64,000 nt of DNA from Nectonema munidae (taxonomy: Eukaryota; Nematomorpha; Nectonematoida; Nectonematidae): assembly GCA_030549495.1 (NCBI GenBank), contig JAUIRK010000832.1, positions 1 through 64,000 on the forward strand, written 5' to 3'. The translations under genes were made by a program, and so were the position numbers. The notes under the pieces are model-generated. The model saw only the letters and a program-made list of their open reading frames with translations, made no database searches and was not told the DNA's origin. Shown piece after piece: positions 1 through 11,600 of the stretch (positions are counted from its first letter, which is position 1; every line of letters begins with the position of its first letter).

Positions 1-832
1 TTAAATGAGTTTGCAAGGTTTTTGTTGACACTAAGAGAAGTGAAAAAAATGCCATTGATACACTTGGAATACATTGTTAGCGAATTAAAAAACTTTATAA
101 AGCTATCAGAATAGTTTTATTTTCAATCAAAAAAATACTTTGGATTATTGTATTGAAGAGTTGGGTTCTAATTTTCGACTAAATAAGTATGTAAGATCAA
201 AGTCGCATGTACTTCCAATTCAGTATAATATCGTTTGTTATTTATCTCACAAAAAACAATGTTATCAATTTGTACCAATTTCAAAAACATTAGAAAGTTT
301 CCTAACTAAAAAAATATTATTGAGTACGTTTTACAAGAGTCTATGTCTACTGATAACATTTTAAAAGATTTTTCAGATTCTGAAGTCTATAAAGATATTA
401 AAATAAGGACTCAACAAAGTAAATTTTTACAAATATTTTTATATTTTGATGACTTTACTATTTCTAACCCTGTTGGGGTTAAATCAGAAAAGGTAAAACT
501 TAGTGTTTTATATTTCACAAAAGGTAACTTACCTAAAAGTATTAGAACAAATCTAAAATGTATTAATCTTGTTTTAATTTGTTATCGATCTTTATTAAAA
601 AAAATTGGTTTTAACAAGGTTTTAAGACCTGTTTTTGAAGATTTGAAAAAAATAGAAGAGGAAGGCATTAATTTCTGGAAAAATGGTGAAATATTCAATT
701 TGAAGGGATATCTATGTGGTATATTAGGTGATAATTTAGGATCTCATTCAATTGGTGGTTTTGTAGAATCATTTAACGTTAATCGTTATTGTAGGTTTTG
801 TTTTTTAGACAAAAAACAATAATTGGAAAAGT
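1..832 (+). mobile_element. Fragment of a widespread unnamed transposon protein (FDDF...GDNLGSHS type)
   Basis: Two overlapping reading frames (about 140-364 and 343-822) read as consecutive parts of one protein. The second carries the string FLYFDDFTISNPVG, then NLKGYLCGILGDNLGSHS and a cysteine pair in YCRFCFLD. I recognise this arrangement (YDDF, NPLG, GDN, CRFC) from uncharacterised, highly repeated proteins in many animal genomes that behave like transposon products, but I do not recall a formal family name. The frame changes near 340 and homology stops near 832, where a different element begins, so it is a broken fragment. Its 5' end lies outside the window. The aspartates in FDDF and GDN could be catalytic, which is inference only. 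Confidence 0.6.
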
Positions 833-902
833 ATCATAGATGTAATGTACCTTTATTAAGATCTCCTTCAACTTTCAATAAGAATTTATCAAAAATGTCT
901 TT

Positions 903-1862
903 CTATAATTTGAAAAAGAGTGGCTTCACTCCTATCAGGAACTTCCACAAGAAAGCACTTCTTACTGTGTCTTTCAATGACTCCAAACACCCAATGACCT
1001 TCTCGCCAAGTTCCACGGTATATTTTCGATGGAAAAACTTACTTTCGTCAATTTCTACAATAATCTGGTCTAAATTTTCATCAAAACCTCCAGAGTAGAG
1101 GAACTGGATTCTACCCATATTGTAGTTATTTCTCTACAAAAATTTGCCCAGTCTACAGCAGTTTGTCTACTTAAAATAGATGTTTCATGGATTATATTCT
1201 CTAGAGAGTAGTCACGACACCATCCATAAATGAATGTCACCATAGATTTGAGATTTAAGTGACTTTTGGCAAAAAAAGAGCCAATTCTCACCGTTTTTTC
1301 TTACCGCAAATATAGCACTTCCAACAGTATCCATCAGACACATCATTTCTAATCACTAACTTGCACATTTGTTGGCATTCGTAACATCGAAAAACATTAT
1401 GAATGATTCTATGTAAAGCAAGCCATTTCAGAATTTCGAGCTTGTTGTTTGAGCTGAAAACTTGAAATAACCAGTAAAAATTCCAGTTTTCAGATAAAAT
1501 TTCTGTAACAGTAAGCGGATTTGGTGTTATTGAGTTCATTTGATTTAATTGAAAATGAACCTTTGATTTGAAGCGAAGGGTATAAGTTGATAAAGGAAGA
1601 ACTGAAGGACACGTTATAGTTATGTGTGAATGATACATAGCGTGTTGGGCACGGTTGATTTGTATATTGAAAATTGATGTGTATATCATTTTACAGAAAG
1701 ATGAGGAGAAAAGCATTACCATTTTATCCTCATCTTTCACAACTGTTTCTATAAAGTGCCAAAGAGAAATCCTGGTTGTGGTAACAGGCACAACATAATA
1801 TATGAACATGATTTGGAAAATATGTCAATACAATGACAAAGGGATTTTCAATCTGAGTAGTT
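903..1862 (-). mobile_element. Merlin (IS1595/ISXO2-type) DNA transposon, broken and 3'-truncated
   Basis: Three minus-strand frame segments (1809-1288, 1291-1070, 1118-903) succeed one another as one transposase. The first has a zinc-ribbon-like part (FRCYECQQMC, then GYCWKCYICGKKK). The second has the helical region RIGSFFAKSHLNLKS and SRQTAVDWANFCRE, typical of Merlin/IS1595 proteins. The third contains VEIDESKFFHRKY, the motif around the first catalytic aspartate of the ISXO2-like DDE domain. At least two frame breaks separate these parts and the C-terminal half of the catalytic domain is missing, so the copy is dead. The 5' end is at about 1862, where an inverted partner sequence (2229-2345) stops matching. 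Confidence 0.75.
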
Positions 1863-2228
1863 AAAAAAAAGACGAACAGATGTGCTACAAAGCACTTTTG
1901 TCAAAGAAAACATAATTGCGTAGCCCTTACCATACATCGAAATTCTCACCAAACCGTGGGAACGATAGAGAGATCTTGATTGATACAAAACTAGAATACC
2001 ACATGTTACAACTAACTAGTGTAAGGTTATATTGAGAGAAAGTATTGAGGATTATTAGCAACGCCCTCACGATCAACTAATTCACTACAAATGTGTACAC
2101 AAAAACAATGCTTTTTTATTTTTATAGAATATAAAGCATTCTCTGTTCACGAAGCCTAGGGGATATAAATTGATGGTTTGTGCTTGTGTATCATAAACTC
2201 AATAATGAGGATAAATCAAACTGCTATA
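1863..2228. other. Spacer between two head-to-head Merlin 5' ends
   Basis: About 365 bp without a recognisable gene, lying between the two inverted Merlin 5' ends. It may be filler DNA or target DNA between two insertions. Confidence 0.4.
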
Positions 2229-2345
2229 TTTACACTACTCCGATTGAAAACCCCTTTGTCATTGTATTGACATATTTACCAAATCATGGTCATAAATTAT
2301 GTTGTAACTGTTATGAGCGATTTGTTGGAAACTCAGAGTGGCAAT
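2229..2345 (+). mobile_element. Second Merlin 5' end, head-to-head with the first
   Basis: The reverse complement of this stretch matches 1780-1862 closely, including the blocks CAATACAATGACAAAG and CATGATTTGG. It begins with an ATG reading MVINYVV, against MFIYYVV in the other copy, so both the 5' untranslated end and the first codons are shared. Homology ends after about 20 codons. It is the 5' stub of a second copy of the same family. Confidence 0.65.
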
Positions 2346-3425
2346 AATTGACCAAGTAATTTTTGTTTGTTTTGTCATTTATAATAATTAGTCATGTGTT
2401 ATTTCTATTTAAACTCTAAAAAAAATTCTGATGAATTAGGCTGTTATCTTATCATTGTATATCTAGCCTATATACATTTCTTAATTGAAAAATTCAGTTT
2501 CCATAAGGAATCTTAAAGCAGCAGGGTGATTAGGAAAAAATTTGATAAGTTTATTCTTTAAATTTCATACTTTCCAAAATTCATTGATAATATTGAATTG
2601 TCTGATATTTCAAAAATATATAAATATTTTTATTTATTTCTAGGAATACTTAGAAGTAGATTTTGCTTAAAGTTAAAGAGATGGCAATCTGAAATCATTT
2701 GAAAGAATTTGATTCTTTGCTCATATTCAAACCAAAGCCCTTTTAAGGGCTATATTTTACTCATTTCATTTTATTGATTTTATTACTACATGAAAATTGA
2801 TAAAAAAAATCTAACAATAAAATTATCTCTTATTTTGTTTTTGAAACAATTTTTCAATCGTATTTAGTTGGTGATGCATTTTGTATCTTTTTGTGTTTAC
2901 TTATACTCTTTGAATTATTTTCAAGTTGATCATATTAAAGAATGAAACTAGTGAATGTTGAAAAAATTAGAATATAATATAAAAGTAAATTTTGTTCTAT
3001 AACGTTCAGTAAAAAATATGCAATAAGCAACACTCTAAGAAATTTTTTTATTCTCGAGAATTACAAAAATTTGTCATAAACAGTATCGTAATCATTTAAA
3101 TATCCCAGTTTTATTGTACCTGAATTTTAGCTGCATACTAATAAAATGAATTGTACCATTCATTGAGTTATAATTAAACTAATAGCGCAACCATAATTAG
3201 TTCAAAATAAAAAAATATAGTTAATATAACTAGAAGCGCCATTACTATAATTAGAAAGCGTAAATAATAAGTAGTTAACTTTCGTTAAAAAATTTTTGGC
3301 AAAAATTCATCGATCAATCTTAAACAACACTGTCAATCAATCAAGAGTTTTCAGAAGGTAATTTATTATTCTAAACCTTGATTAATGTTTTTTGTTCAAC
3401 CTTATCAGTCGTTTACCAAAAGAAA
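2346..3425. other. AT-rich stretch without a recognised gene
   Basis: No conserved reading frame or repeat end recognised. A short hairpin at 2736-2751 resembles a histone 3' stem-loop but no histone gene precedes it. Confidence 0.5.
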
Positions 3426-3429
3426 ATTT

Positions 3430-4918
3430 TCGTTTAAATGAAAATTACTTGCTGCAAGGATTACTGAACAAATTAAAACAAAAAAAGAGTTAGATAGAAA
3501 AGATATAAAAATGCTAATGGACGCATTATATCTCTATGTCACAAACTTTGAAGATGGAATGTAAGTAATTTTTTTATTTAGATTTTTTAAGGAATTTTTT
3601 TAATTTTAAGGTATCCAAGCTCAGATATGTATAAATCAATAACAAATGGCATTCTCATTCAATACCCTAAACTAACGTTAATACATAGGATGAATTATCA
3701 ATCTGCATTTGTAAGTTTACTTTTGATTGCTACTTTTAATTTATACTAAACTTATTATTTAGATTTACTGGAATGAAAAAATTAAATATAAATTCCAAAA
3801 TGAAAGAAAGAATAAAGATGGAAATTTAGAAATCGTTGTTGCAAAGAAAAGAAAAAAAATATGAATAAAATTGAGGAATCGATGGAAAGCTCACTAAACA
3901 TGGAAATTCATATTTAAAACGAAGAATAAAAGTAGGAATATACTTGATGTTATCAGTCTCTATCCTTCACTGAGAGAACCAATTGAGGTAAGAAATTATT
4001 AAAGTTACGGAAATCTTCAAATTATTGAGAGGGATCAGATGCAAAACTTTTTTAGATCAAAAAGTTTGTCTATCGGATAATATATGATAGCGCAAAAACA
4101 TTTTTTAAAACTAATTTAAACAAATGTGTCATTATATCTAAAATATTGATAAAAAAACTTCAATTTGTTGATGGGCGTCCCTTTTTATTCAAAATGTCCG
4201 TCTATATTTTAAATTTATAAAACTTAATTGAAAAAATTGTATATTTTTATTTAGATTGCAAGAGAGTTTAGAAGAATGAAGTTAACCCAGTTCAATGAAT
4301 TGGAGTCGTTTTTTTTGAAAAGCTGGATCAGTTCGAAGAAGCTATCAGTTTTGTATTTGAAAAAAAGATAACAATAGAAAGCTCGAAGTTTAAGACTTTT
4401 TTGCCTGACTGTGAAAATCGTATCATTTTTATAGTTTTAATTAGTATGTATATGCATATTTAAAATTTATAGAATCTCTCGGAGTTTTGTCACTTTTCAA
4501 ATTAGCATATCTTTTTAATGAAAATTTATGCGAGTTTTTAACTTTTGAGAATGAAGCCAAAGAAGCAACTTCAATTTCTTTAATTGTGAAGAAAAAAATT
4601 GAAACGCTAGAAAAATATTGTTTTGCATTGAAAATAGATGGAACACTTCTTTTCAAGACAGATTCATTTTTTAATCTTTTTTTATTGTTTTTCTGCTCAC
4701 TTTATGTTTTCAATTTAAAATATCCTAAACCACTATATAAAACTATGATATTTGTTCAAGATGTGTTTTTTGATATAAAAAACTCATTTAAAAAGAAAAT
4801 TATCTCTGTATGTAATAAGATACAAAGCAATTTCAAAATATTTTTTTTTCATATTTTTTCAATAAATTTTCTTTTTTCTTTGATGTTCTTTATCTTTAAC
4901 CTAAAATCTACATTTTAG
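3430..4918 (+). pseudogene. Decayed multi-exon gene or transposon-derived gene, SAMD3-associated C-terminal type
   Basis: Spliced pieces can be read. An exon ending in LYVTNFEDGM uses a GTAAGT donor at about 3559. A second exon reads YPSSDMYKSITNGILIQYPKL and ends at a GTAAGT donor near 3711. A third starts after TTTAG at about 3763 with IYWNEKIKYKFQNERK. Later pieces read VISLYPSLREPIE (donor GTAAGA near 3988), IAREFRRMKLTQFNELESF (about 4257) and, after 4470, ESLGVLSLFKLAYLF up to CSLYVFNLKYPKPLYKTM. This order (Y-P motif, KYP motif, KLR-like helix, YPKSLK-like end) matches a repeat-like family common in animal genomes beside SAM-domain proteins. A stop after the third exon and a frame slip in the T-run near 4310 show decay. 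The exact family name is uncertain. Confidence 0.5.
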
Positions 4919-5509
4919 AGAAGTTCTTCTGATTTTAATCTCTTGTTGGATTGGTTTGAATTCAATTCCTTGAGGATAAACTTTGATAAATCGAAATCTC
5001 TTTGTTTCACTAATAAAATTTCCAAAAACGTGGCCTGATTTTGGTTTTGACTATATATCAGAATTTAATTTATTGGGCTTGATTGTAAATAATAAATTAA
5101 GTTGGAAACCCCATATTAAATTTGTTGCTAATAAACTAACTCGTATAATTTCCTTGCTCAGAGTTGGTAAAAATAAGTTTCCCATGGATATTAAAATTTT
5201 ACTGTACAAATCCTTTTTTCTGCCACACATAACATATAGTATTGAGAATTGGGGTTTTTCTGATAATAATGTGATATTGACTCTACAAAAAAGGTTATTC
5301 GTTTAGTTTTCAATAAATCCTATCTTCCTCACACCACTCAATTGTTCTATACCAATAATAATCTATTGAAGTTACAGGATATCTATAATATTCAAATTTC
5401 TCTGTTTTTTATAAAGTCTTTCAAAAAATTACTTCCTAATTTCACAAGAACATGGTTTGTATTTAATGAAGCTATCAATGAATACACTTTAAGAAACTCT
5501 CACAAGTTT
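4919..5509 (+). mobile_element. CR1/L2-like LINE, C-terminal part of reverse transcriptase (5'-truncated)
   Basis: Frames read INFDKSKSLCFTNKI, FNLLGLIVNNKLSWKPHI, ILLYKSFFLPHITYSIENW and LFYTNNNLLKLQDIYN: the end of the palm and the thumb of a non-LTR reverse transcriptase. At least two frame changes occur (near 5030 and 5305). The element is cut at 5510 by a nested DNA element and resumes at 7047. Confidence 0.75.
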
Positions 5510-7046
5510 GGGTCATTCACAATTGACGTCAACACAGAGTGGGAGGGAGGGGGAGGCTTCAAGTTGACAAAAGGTGGACGGGGGGGGGGGGGGGGGTTTG
5601 GAAAAGTTGACATCAACATTATATATAGATTTCTCTTTTTCTCAGATCTGTAGATTTCACAGTATCTTCTGCAAATCATAAAATGTAACATTAGCGAGTT
5701 TTGTAAACCATTTCTTACAAATTATGATACGTTTTTCTCTAGCAGATAATCAATTTTTGCTTCTTTTATTGAAGATATATATTTACAAACATAAAAATAT
5801 TTATATATTTTATCTATATCTTGGCAAAGCTTCGGGGGCATTGCATATGCAAAGAAGCGCGAGCGAACTATATAAAGTTAAAAAATTTAAACGCTTATAG
5901 CTTTCTTTGGAGTATTTGAAAACTCACAAAACTTTACATACCTGTCAAGAGATAAAAACTTTAACTTATATTAAAAGTTTGTTGAATTAAAAAAAATAAA
6001 ATCATCGTATCTCAAATGCAACGGACGATGCCACTGGTCCAAAATAACAGCGTATGTATTACAGTTTTTGCGATGATATTTTTTATAGAACTAGTATCTC
6101 TTTTTAAAAAATTCACATCATTTCTCAAAAAACAACAGCCATGATGTTTCGTTAAATTTATATCATTTTATCCTTTTACATAAAACAGAATCTCATTTTA
6201 TCTTCTTACATAAAACTAAACCAAAAGAAGAAATTGGATAAAAATGAGACAATGAAATGAAAAATATAATTAATTTTGAAAAATACACTAACTTATATGC
6301 GTCCCAATAGTTTTTATATCATTTTATATTATATACAAAGTAAAATTTTGAGGAGAAATCAATGAAATGGCTCAAAAGTACTACCCACTATGGAGTTATT
6401 TAAAAAAATATATATATAAATATTTAAAAAAAACAATTAAACTTTCATTGAAATTAAAGTATGTATTTTCAAGCGGAAGTTGTTACCTGCATTTTTGTTA
6501 ATTCTGTTTTTAGGTTTTACCACCTCCTGTTCCAATTAGTTCAACAACAGAAGGCTTAACTATAGACATGATAAACGGTCATTTGGTTCACTATTTCAAG
6601 CTCAGTTTATGAAAACTCTTGGATTAAGTAGATATTTCGATGAGTTCTGCCCTTCTTTGCAAAAATAGGATGCCGAAGGAAAAAATTTAATAGAACGCCG
6701 CAGTTGCTTGAAGTGTTCAAAGAACTTTTGTTCAATCAAAGAAAAAAACAAGCACTCATCATTTTGCATCATTAAACCCACACAAGCTCAAATAATTTTA
6801 GAAAATGAAAGGTACGAAGAAGAAGAAGTTAAATATGAAGATGAAAATAGTTGTGGGCTGAATATTTTTGATAGAATTGACCAAATATTTTCTACAAAAT
6901 AAAAAATTTTCATCTATTTTTTCTTAAAAGTTGATGTCAACTAAAAGTAGGAGAGGGGGGGGGGGTAAAGTGAAGTTGACATTGGTTGACAATGGGGGGG
7001 GGGCAAAATTTGACAAAAATTGTTCGACGTCAATTGTCTACGACCC
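5510..7046. mobile_element. 1.5-kb nested DNA element with terminal inverted repeats
   Basis: The ends match in inverted orientation: ACAATTGACGTC is exact on both sides, and the repeat extends outward to GGGTC (18 of 21 positions agree). Both subterminal regions carry G runs and the palindromic word GTTGACATCAAC (5605-5616 and, inverted, near 6931). The insert splits the LINE reading between HKFGSF and LFLPRLN. No clear target-site duplication was seen. The only coding trace lies near its right end. Superfamily not recognised. Confidence 0.65.
6494..6902 (+). pseudogene. Transposase C-terminal remnant with C2H2-like motif, inside the nested element
   Basis: After a good acceptor (CTGTTTTTAG) the sequence reads VLPPPVPISSTTEGLTI, then in another frame FQAQFMKTLGLSRYFDEFCP, one in-frame stop, and ERRSCLKCSKNFCS followed by KNKHSSFC. 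A proline-rich lead followed by a terminal CxxC...H...C finger is the C-terminal signature of an unnamed transposase family repeated in many invertebrates. The frame change and stop make it non-functional. The acidic tail NERYEEEEVKYEDE ends at a stop at 6900. Confidence 0.45.
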
Positions 7047-7425
7047 CTTATTTCTTCCTCGATTAAATCTTATTTCATCTAAAAAGTACTTGAAGTATAG
7101 AGTTAGTTTATACTGGAATGCCACTCTATGCCATTTAATAGACTTTAATAATCCCATTACATATCTAAAAAAATACTCTTATTGGTTACTTCATATCTTT
7201 TTACAATTATGGATGTTTTTGTGACTCGTGTTATTCATGTAAAAATACCTAATTTCTCCACTTTGTTTTTCTTTGATTCATATTAATTCTTGTATACTTT
7301 AAATAATATAAGTTGTATCATTTACTTTTAAATTATCTTACTCTATATATTGGTATTGCATATAAGCGGTTGTATAACCTTCTGTAATACTTGTTTGCTG
7401 AATAAATTTCTTTCTTTCTTTTTAA
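7047..7425 (+). mobile_element. CR1/L2-like LINE, 3' end (continues 4919-5509)
   Basis: Reads LFLPRLNLISSKKYLKYRVSLYWNATL in pieces, the usual ending of CR1/L2 ORF2 (basic YRGxLYWN motif), stopping at 7222. About 180 bp of 3' untranslated sequence follow, ending in a TTTC-rich tail near 7425. Confidence 0.7.
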
Positions 7426-8639
7426 TAAATAAGTAATTTCAAAAAATTCGGCTTGAAATAAAGAATTCAACTGAATTCAGGTAAAAAAACATCAAATTAT
7501 GTAATTATTTACACAAAAATTCAAATAAACGACAGGTTTTATCATTATAAATAAATAATATCAAACACTCAGCCTTGAAATAAAGAATTCAACTTAAGAG
7601 CAGTATGCCAAGTTACTTTCACATTTTAAAGACTTATATACAAGGAGAAAAAATTGGTAAGGGATGCAGGTGTGCTTAATTTCCACTTTTTTATGTAGTC
7701 ATTGTACTTATTCTCCAAATTAGCTTGCTAAAACTACCAACTGCTGTGAAAAATAACAGAATGCCTTACAAAGACATTTTCAAGAAAATAATGCTACAAA
7801 AAATTATTTAAAACAGAGGTTCTCAACTCCTTTTAATGCATGAACCACTAGTCTGCTTTCAAGAGTAACTGTGCTCCATATACTATTTTTTGATAATGAT
7901 ATAAAGAAGATTGGGAAGTCAGATATATATAAGTCAAATATATAATCTTCAAAATAAATTCTACTCTAGTATTTCTCTGCTATAACTGTTTTCTTAATTT
8001 ATTTAATATACAAACTTTATTCACTCAAAATATTTCATTTGTCAGTCAATTAGGTATCGCTTGGAACCTCTATTGTTTTGGCTACAAATTCCTTTTTGCT
8101 CTGTCAACTTCATTTGTTGACCTATACATCCTTCAAAAGATGACCTAACGTCTTCAAAAAGTTGACTTTATTTGCAAAAAAATAATTCTATAATCACATT
8201 TCCAAATTTTTATCTTTAGACAAAACTTTTTAATCACATGGAATTTATCTTTCCTCTCTCTCTCTCTCTGTTGCCTCTGATAGAGAAGATATATGCGAAA
8301 ATATACTTCTTTTTTCATATGTTTAATATTTCCTTTTTATTATTTTGTTTTTCCATGTAGTTTCTCATTCCATCCCCATACATCATCTTCAAACTCGTTT
8401 TTCTATATAAATCAAATGTTAGATTCGAAGCCTACGTTTTTCGATTATTTTATTTATATGCTCAAATGGAGGAGTCAAATTTTTTTTATCAATAATGATC
8501 TATAAAATAATTATAAAAATGAAATAAACTTAGTTGTTTTGTGAACTCTTTAGTATATAAAAGCAATTCCAAAATTGTTAAATACTTGTTCCTTTTTTGT
8601 TAACTTCTTAAATTTTTACAAAATCTAGATTATTTTTAT
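7426..8639. other. No gene recognised; one hAT-like end
   Basis: AT-rich. CAGAGGTTCTCAACTCC-like sequence at about 7815 resembles the end of a hAT element, but I found no partner end. A short CT microsatellite lies near 8254-8268. Confidence 0.4.
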
Positions 8640-11600
8640 CATGAAGATAACTTGTACACGAATTTTTTTGATTTCAATATAATTAGCCTGAACATCCAAT
8701 CAATTTCAAATAAACTTTTTGAACTTGAATATTTCGTATCATATTTTAATAAAAAAAAAGAAAAACCCTTGAAAATCATTGCAATACAAGAAATTTGGTT
8801 ATATAATGAGTCCTTTGATCATTTCATAGAGGGTTATACATTTATTTATCTTCCTTCCAGTTTAACTAAGCATGCAAGTCTAGCTTTTCTAATTCATGAT
8901 AGTTTGACTTTCAAAATCTCTAATAATGTGCTTCCTGGAACAAGCCACACGCGAGGTCTAGCTAAGGGTATGTGAGAGGGTTAAAGATTTCTAGTTTCAC
9001 GATAAGTACTCTGAAGGCTCGATGGCTCTGAAGCTTGATCTTGGTAGAGCTGGACATTTAGTTGTGTTTGGTTGTAACAACCCGCCTAGTAACACTCTGT
9101 TGGACTACGAATTTATCGAAAGATATCTTCGCTCTTCTGATAAGGTGCTACTACTAGGTGACCTAAACGCTCACCACACTAGACTGTTCAGTGAAACCAA
9201 TAGCTCGGGTGGAACCGACTGACTCACTTTGGTAGAGTAATCCTACGCGTTTATCGTTAACGATCCAAAACCGACTCGTGATAAGAATGTTCAAGATCTT
9301 GCAATCATGTCTTTTAATCTAAAACCACAAATAGCTTCAATAGCGCTTATTCAGGATTGCTTTGTATCTTATCACATGGTCACAGATTCTTTGGGTCCAC
9401 AATTCACGGCTGATAAGAGGAATTTACTGAAGAGATGGGTCTTCAGCCAAGCCAACATGGATAGTTTTATGTCGCTACTAAATGATTCAGCCCCGCGGGT
9501 CATGAGGTGCGTAGAAGTAAAATCCCTTAAAGGACTTGCGGAGTGTGTTAACAATGTTATTCTCTCTGCGGCACGAGAGACAGTTCCCTTGAAGGGGGTT
9601 AGAAAATATGAAAATCCAATTCCAAAGAAAGTCTTATTACATATCAAGGAAAAACGAGCTCTCTATAGAAAATACATTCCCACTAGGGACGCCGAGACAA
9701 AGAATCTTATCAATTGATTACAAAACTTATTAGGAAAAGTTCGGCGAACCACATCTAGGAAAGTCATAAATATACAATATCCTCTAATCCGCTACATGGC
9801 TCTTCGAAGTTCTGAAACCTGGTTAGAGGGCTGAAGTCTGGCGGCAAAGATCCAACGTCTACACTTTGAATAATCAAACAAGTATAGGGACGGAAGATAG
9901 ATATGGCTTGCGGATTATTACGAAGATGTATATAGGAAAAATCCAGGTCCAAAAAAATTTAATTCAGAAATTGAATTTTTTAGGCGTTTACCTGCGACGA
10001 ACGACACTAACTTCATCCTAGACGACCTGATTCAAATCATTAAAAAGCTTAAAGCTAGGAAAGCGGCAGGATGGGATGAAGTTAGTAATCTATTCATCAA
10101 GAATCTACCCCCTAGGTTTAGGGACGTCTTGCTGGCAATGTATAACTCTTTTATAAAAGATGGGTTTTTCTCAGACTGCTATAAAAAGGCTATACCTGTT
10201 TGTGTGCCAAAGGCCGGCAAGAAAAGCGACAAATCCACTCACATACGGCCAATCAGTCTTCTCCCTTGCCTGAGCAAAGTGTATAACAAATTAATTTTTG
10301 GAGTACTCGATGCTTGGTGCAAGGAGCATGCAATAATTCCAGACGAACAGTTTGGCTTTAAAAAAAGGACTATCAACAAATCATGCTGTCATTGTTGCTG
10401 GTCCCTAGATTATACTATCTCTATATGAGTATAATCTATCAGTTCAAAACAAAGCTTTGTTTAAACTTAGAAAGTATTTCTATAAAAGAAAGTACTCTCA
10501 GGGAAAAAGTGTAGAATTTTGTTACACTTTCGCAGCAGCAGCGATAAATCAGTGTATCAGTCACCCGCAAAAATCCATCATAAGGTACTGCTGGCTTTTT
10601 GCAGGCTTCTACATATGGCTAGAAATAATATATATATATATTTATGATATATAATATATAATACATGTAAATGAGTTAGATCCAAGCTTCTGCTAAACGT
10701 TTTCTCCACAAAGTAAGTAGGCTAACTATTTTGCATGACTTTGACCATAAGTGAATGAGTTTGAATCCCGTGAAAATATGTGGGCAGTTAAATAAATGAT
10801 GAGTGTTGTGTGGATGTTGATTGCAAACTGGACAGAGTGCATTTATATGTGTTTTTGGATTTATCTTGTAAAGATATTCGCGGAGCAATGGTGACTTGTT
10901 GGTACTAAGTTGAGCAAGTGTATGTCTTAATTTAATTGATAGTGTTTCTTCATATATGTTGATTTTTGGTGGAGAAATATTTATAAACTAGTTATGTTTG
11001 AGTGTGGAGAGATAGTCGGTTACCGCTTGTGTGTTTATTACTTTGTTGACGCATGTTTGATTTTGATAGTCTTCTTTCTTTTGACTTGCGTCTTAAAAGA
11101 TAAGTTCGTTATCCTGAAATATAGTATTTTTCATGTGCCTGAGTGGTTTTTGATCGCGGTAGAACTTGTTTAATGGGTGATGTTTTTGTGCTGCTTTGGC
11201 TCCCAAGTTAGACGCGTGTAAATTAATGTGTTCTTTAAGAGAAAGTATGGATGTTTCTGTGTGAAGATGTTGTGTGTTAGTGTCCACGGTGTTACCTGTT
11301 GCTAAACATGGTGTTTTATTTTGAATTATTTGTAACATTTTCAAGTTAGTGTGAGATATAACAGATCCCCATATTGTGGATCCATATTCTAGTATGGGTC
11401 GTGTAATAGTTTTGTAGGTGTGGATGAGAATTTCTTTGTTTTTCCCCCATTTTGTGCCAGTTAATGCTCTAATAATGTTTACAGTTTTGTTTGTTTTTCA
11501 TGAGTGTTTTGCGCCTGTTTGTTGTATGTGAATTTGGGGTCGAGTGTTAATCCTAATATTTTAGGGTTTTTGTTAGTGTTAACAAATCATGTTCTGCTTA

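Noticed and set aside
2736-2751. Hairpin AGCCCT-TTTA-AGGGCT preceded by CCAAA, like a histone mRNA 3' stem-loop
   Set aside because: The shape and 5' flank fit, but no histone frame lies upstream and no purine-rich downstream element follows; a chance hairpin is simpler.
8293-8505. Frame rich in F, S and Y as a membrane protein
   Set aside because: Its composition is what AT-rich non-coding DNA gives by chance; no homology and no splice context.
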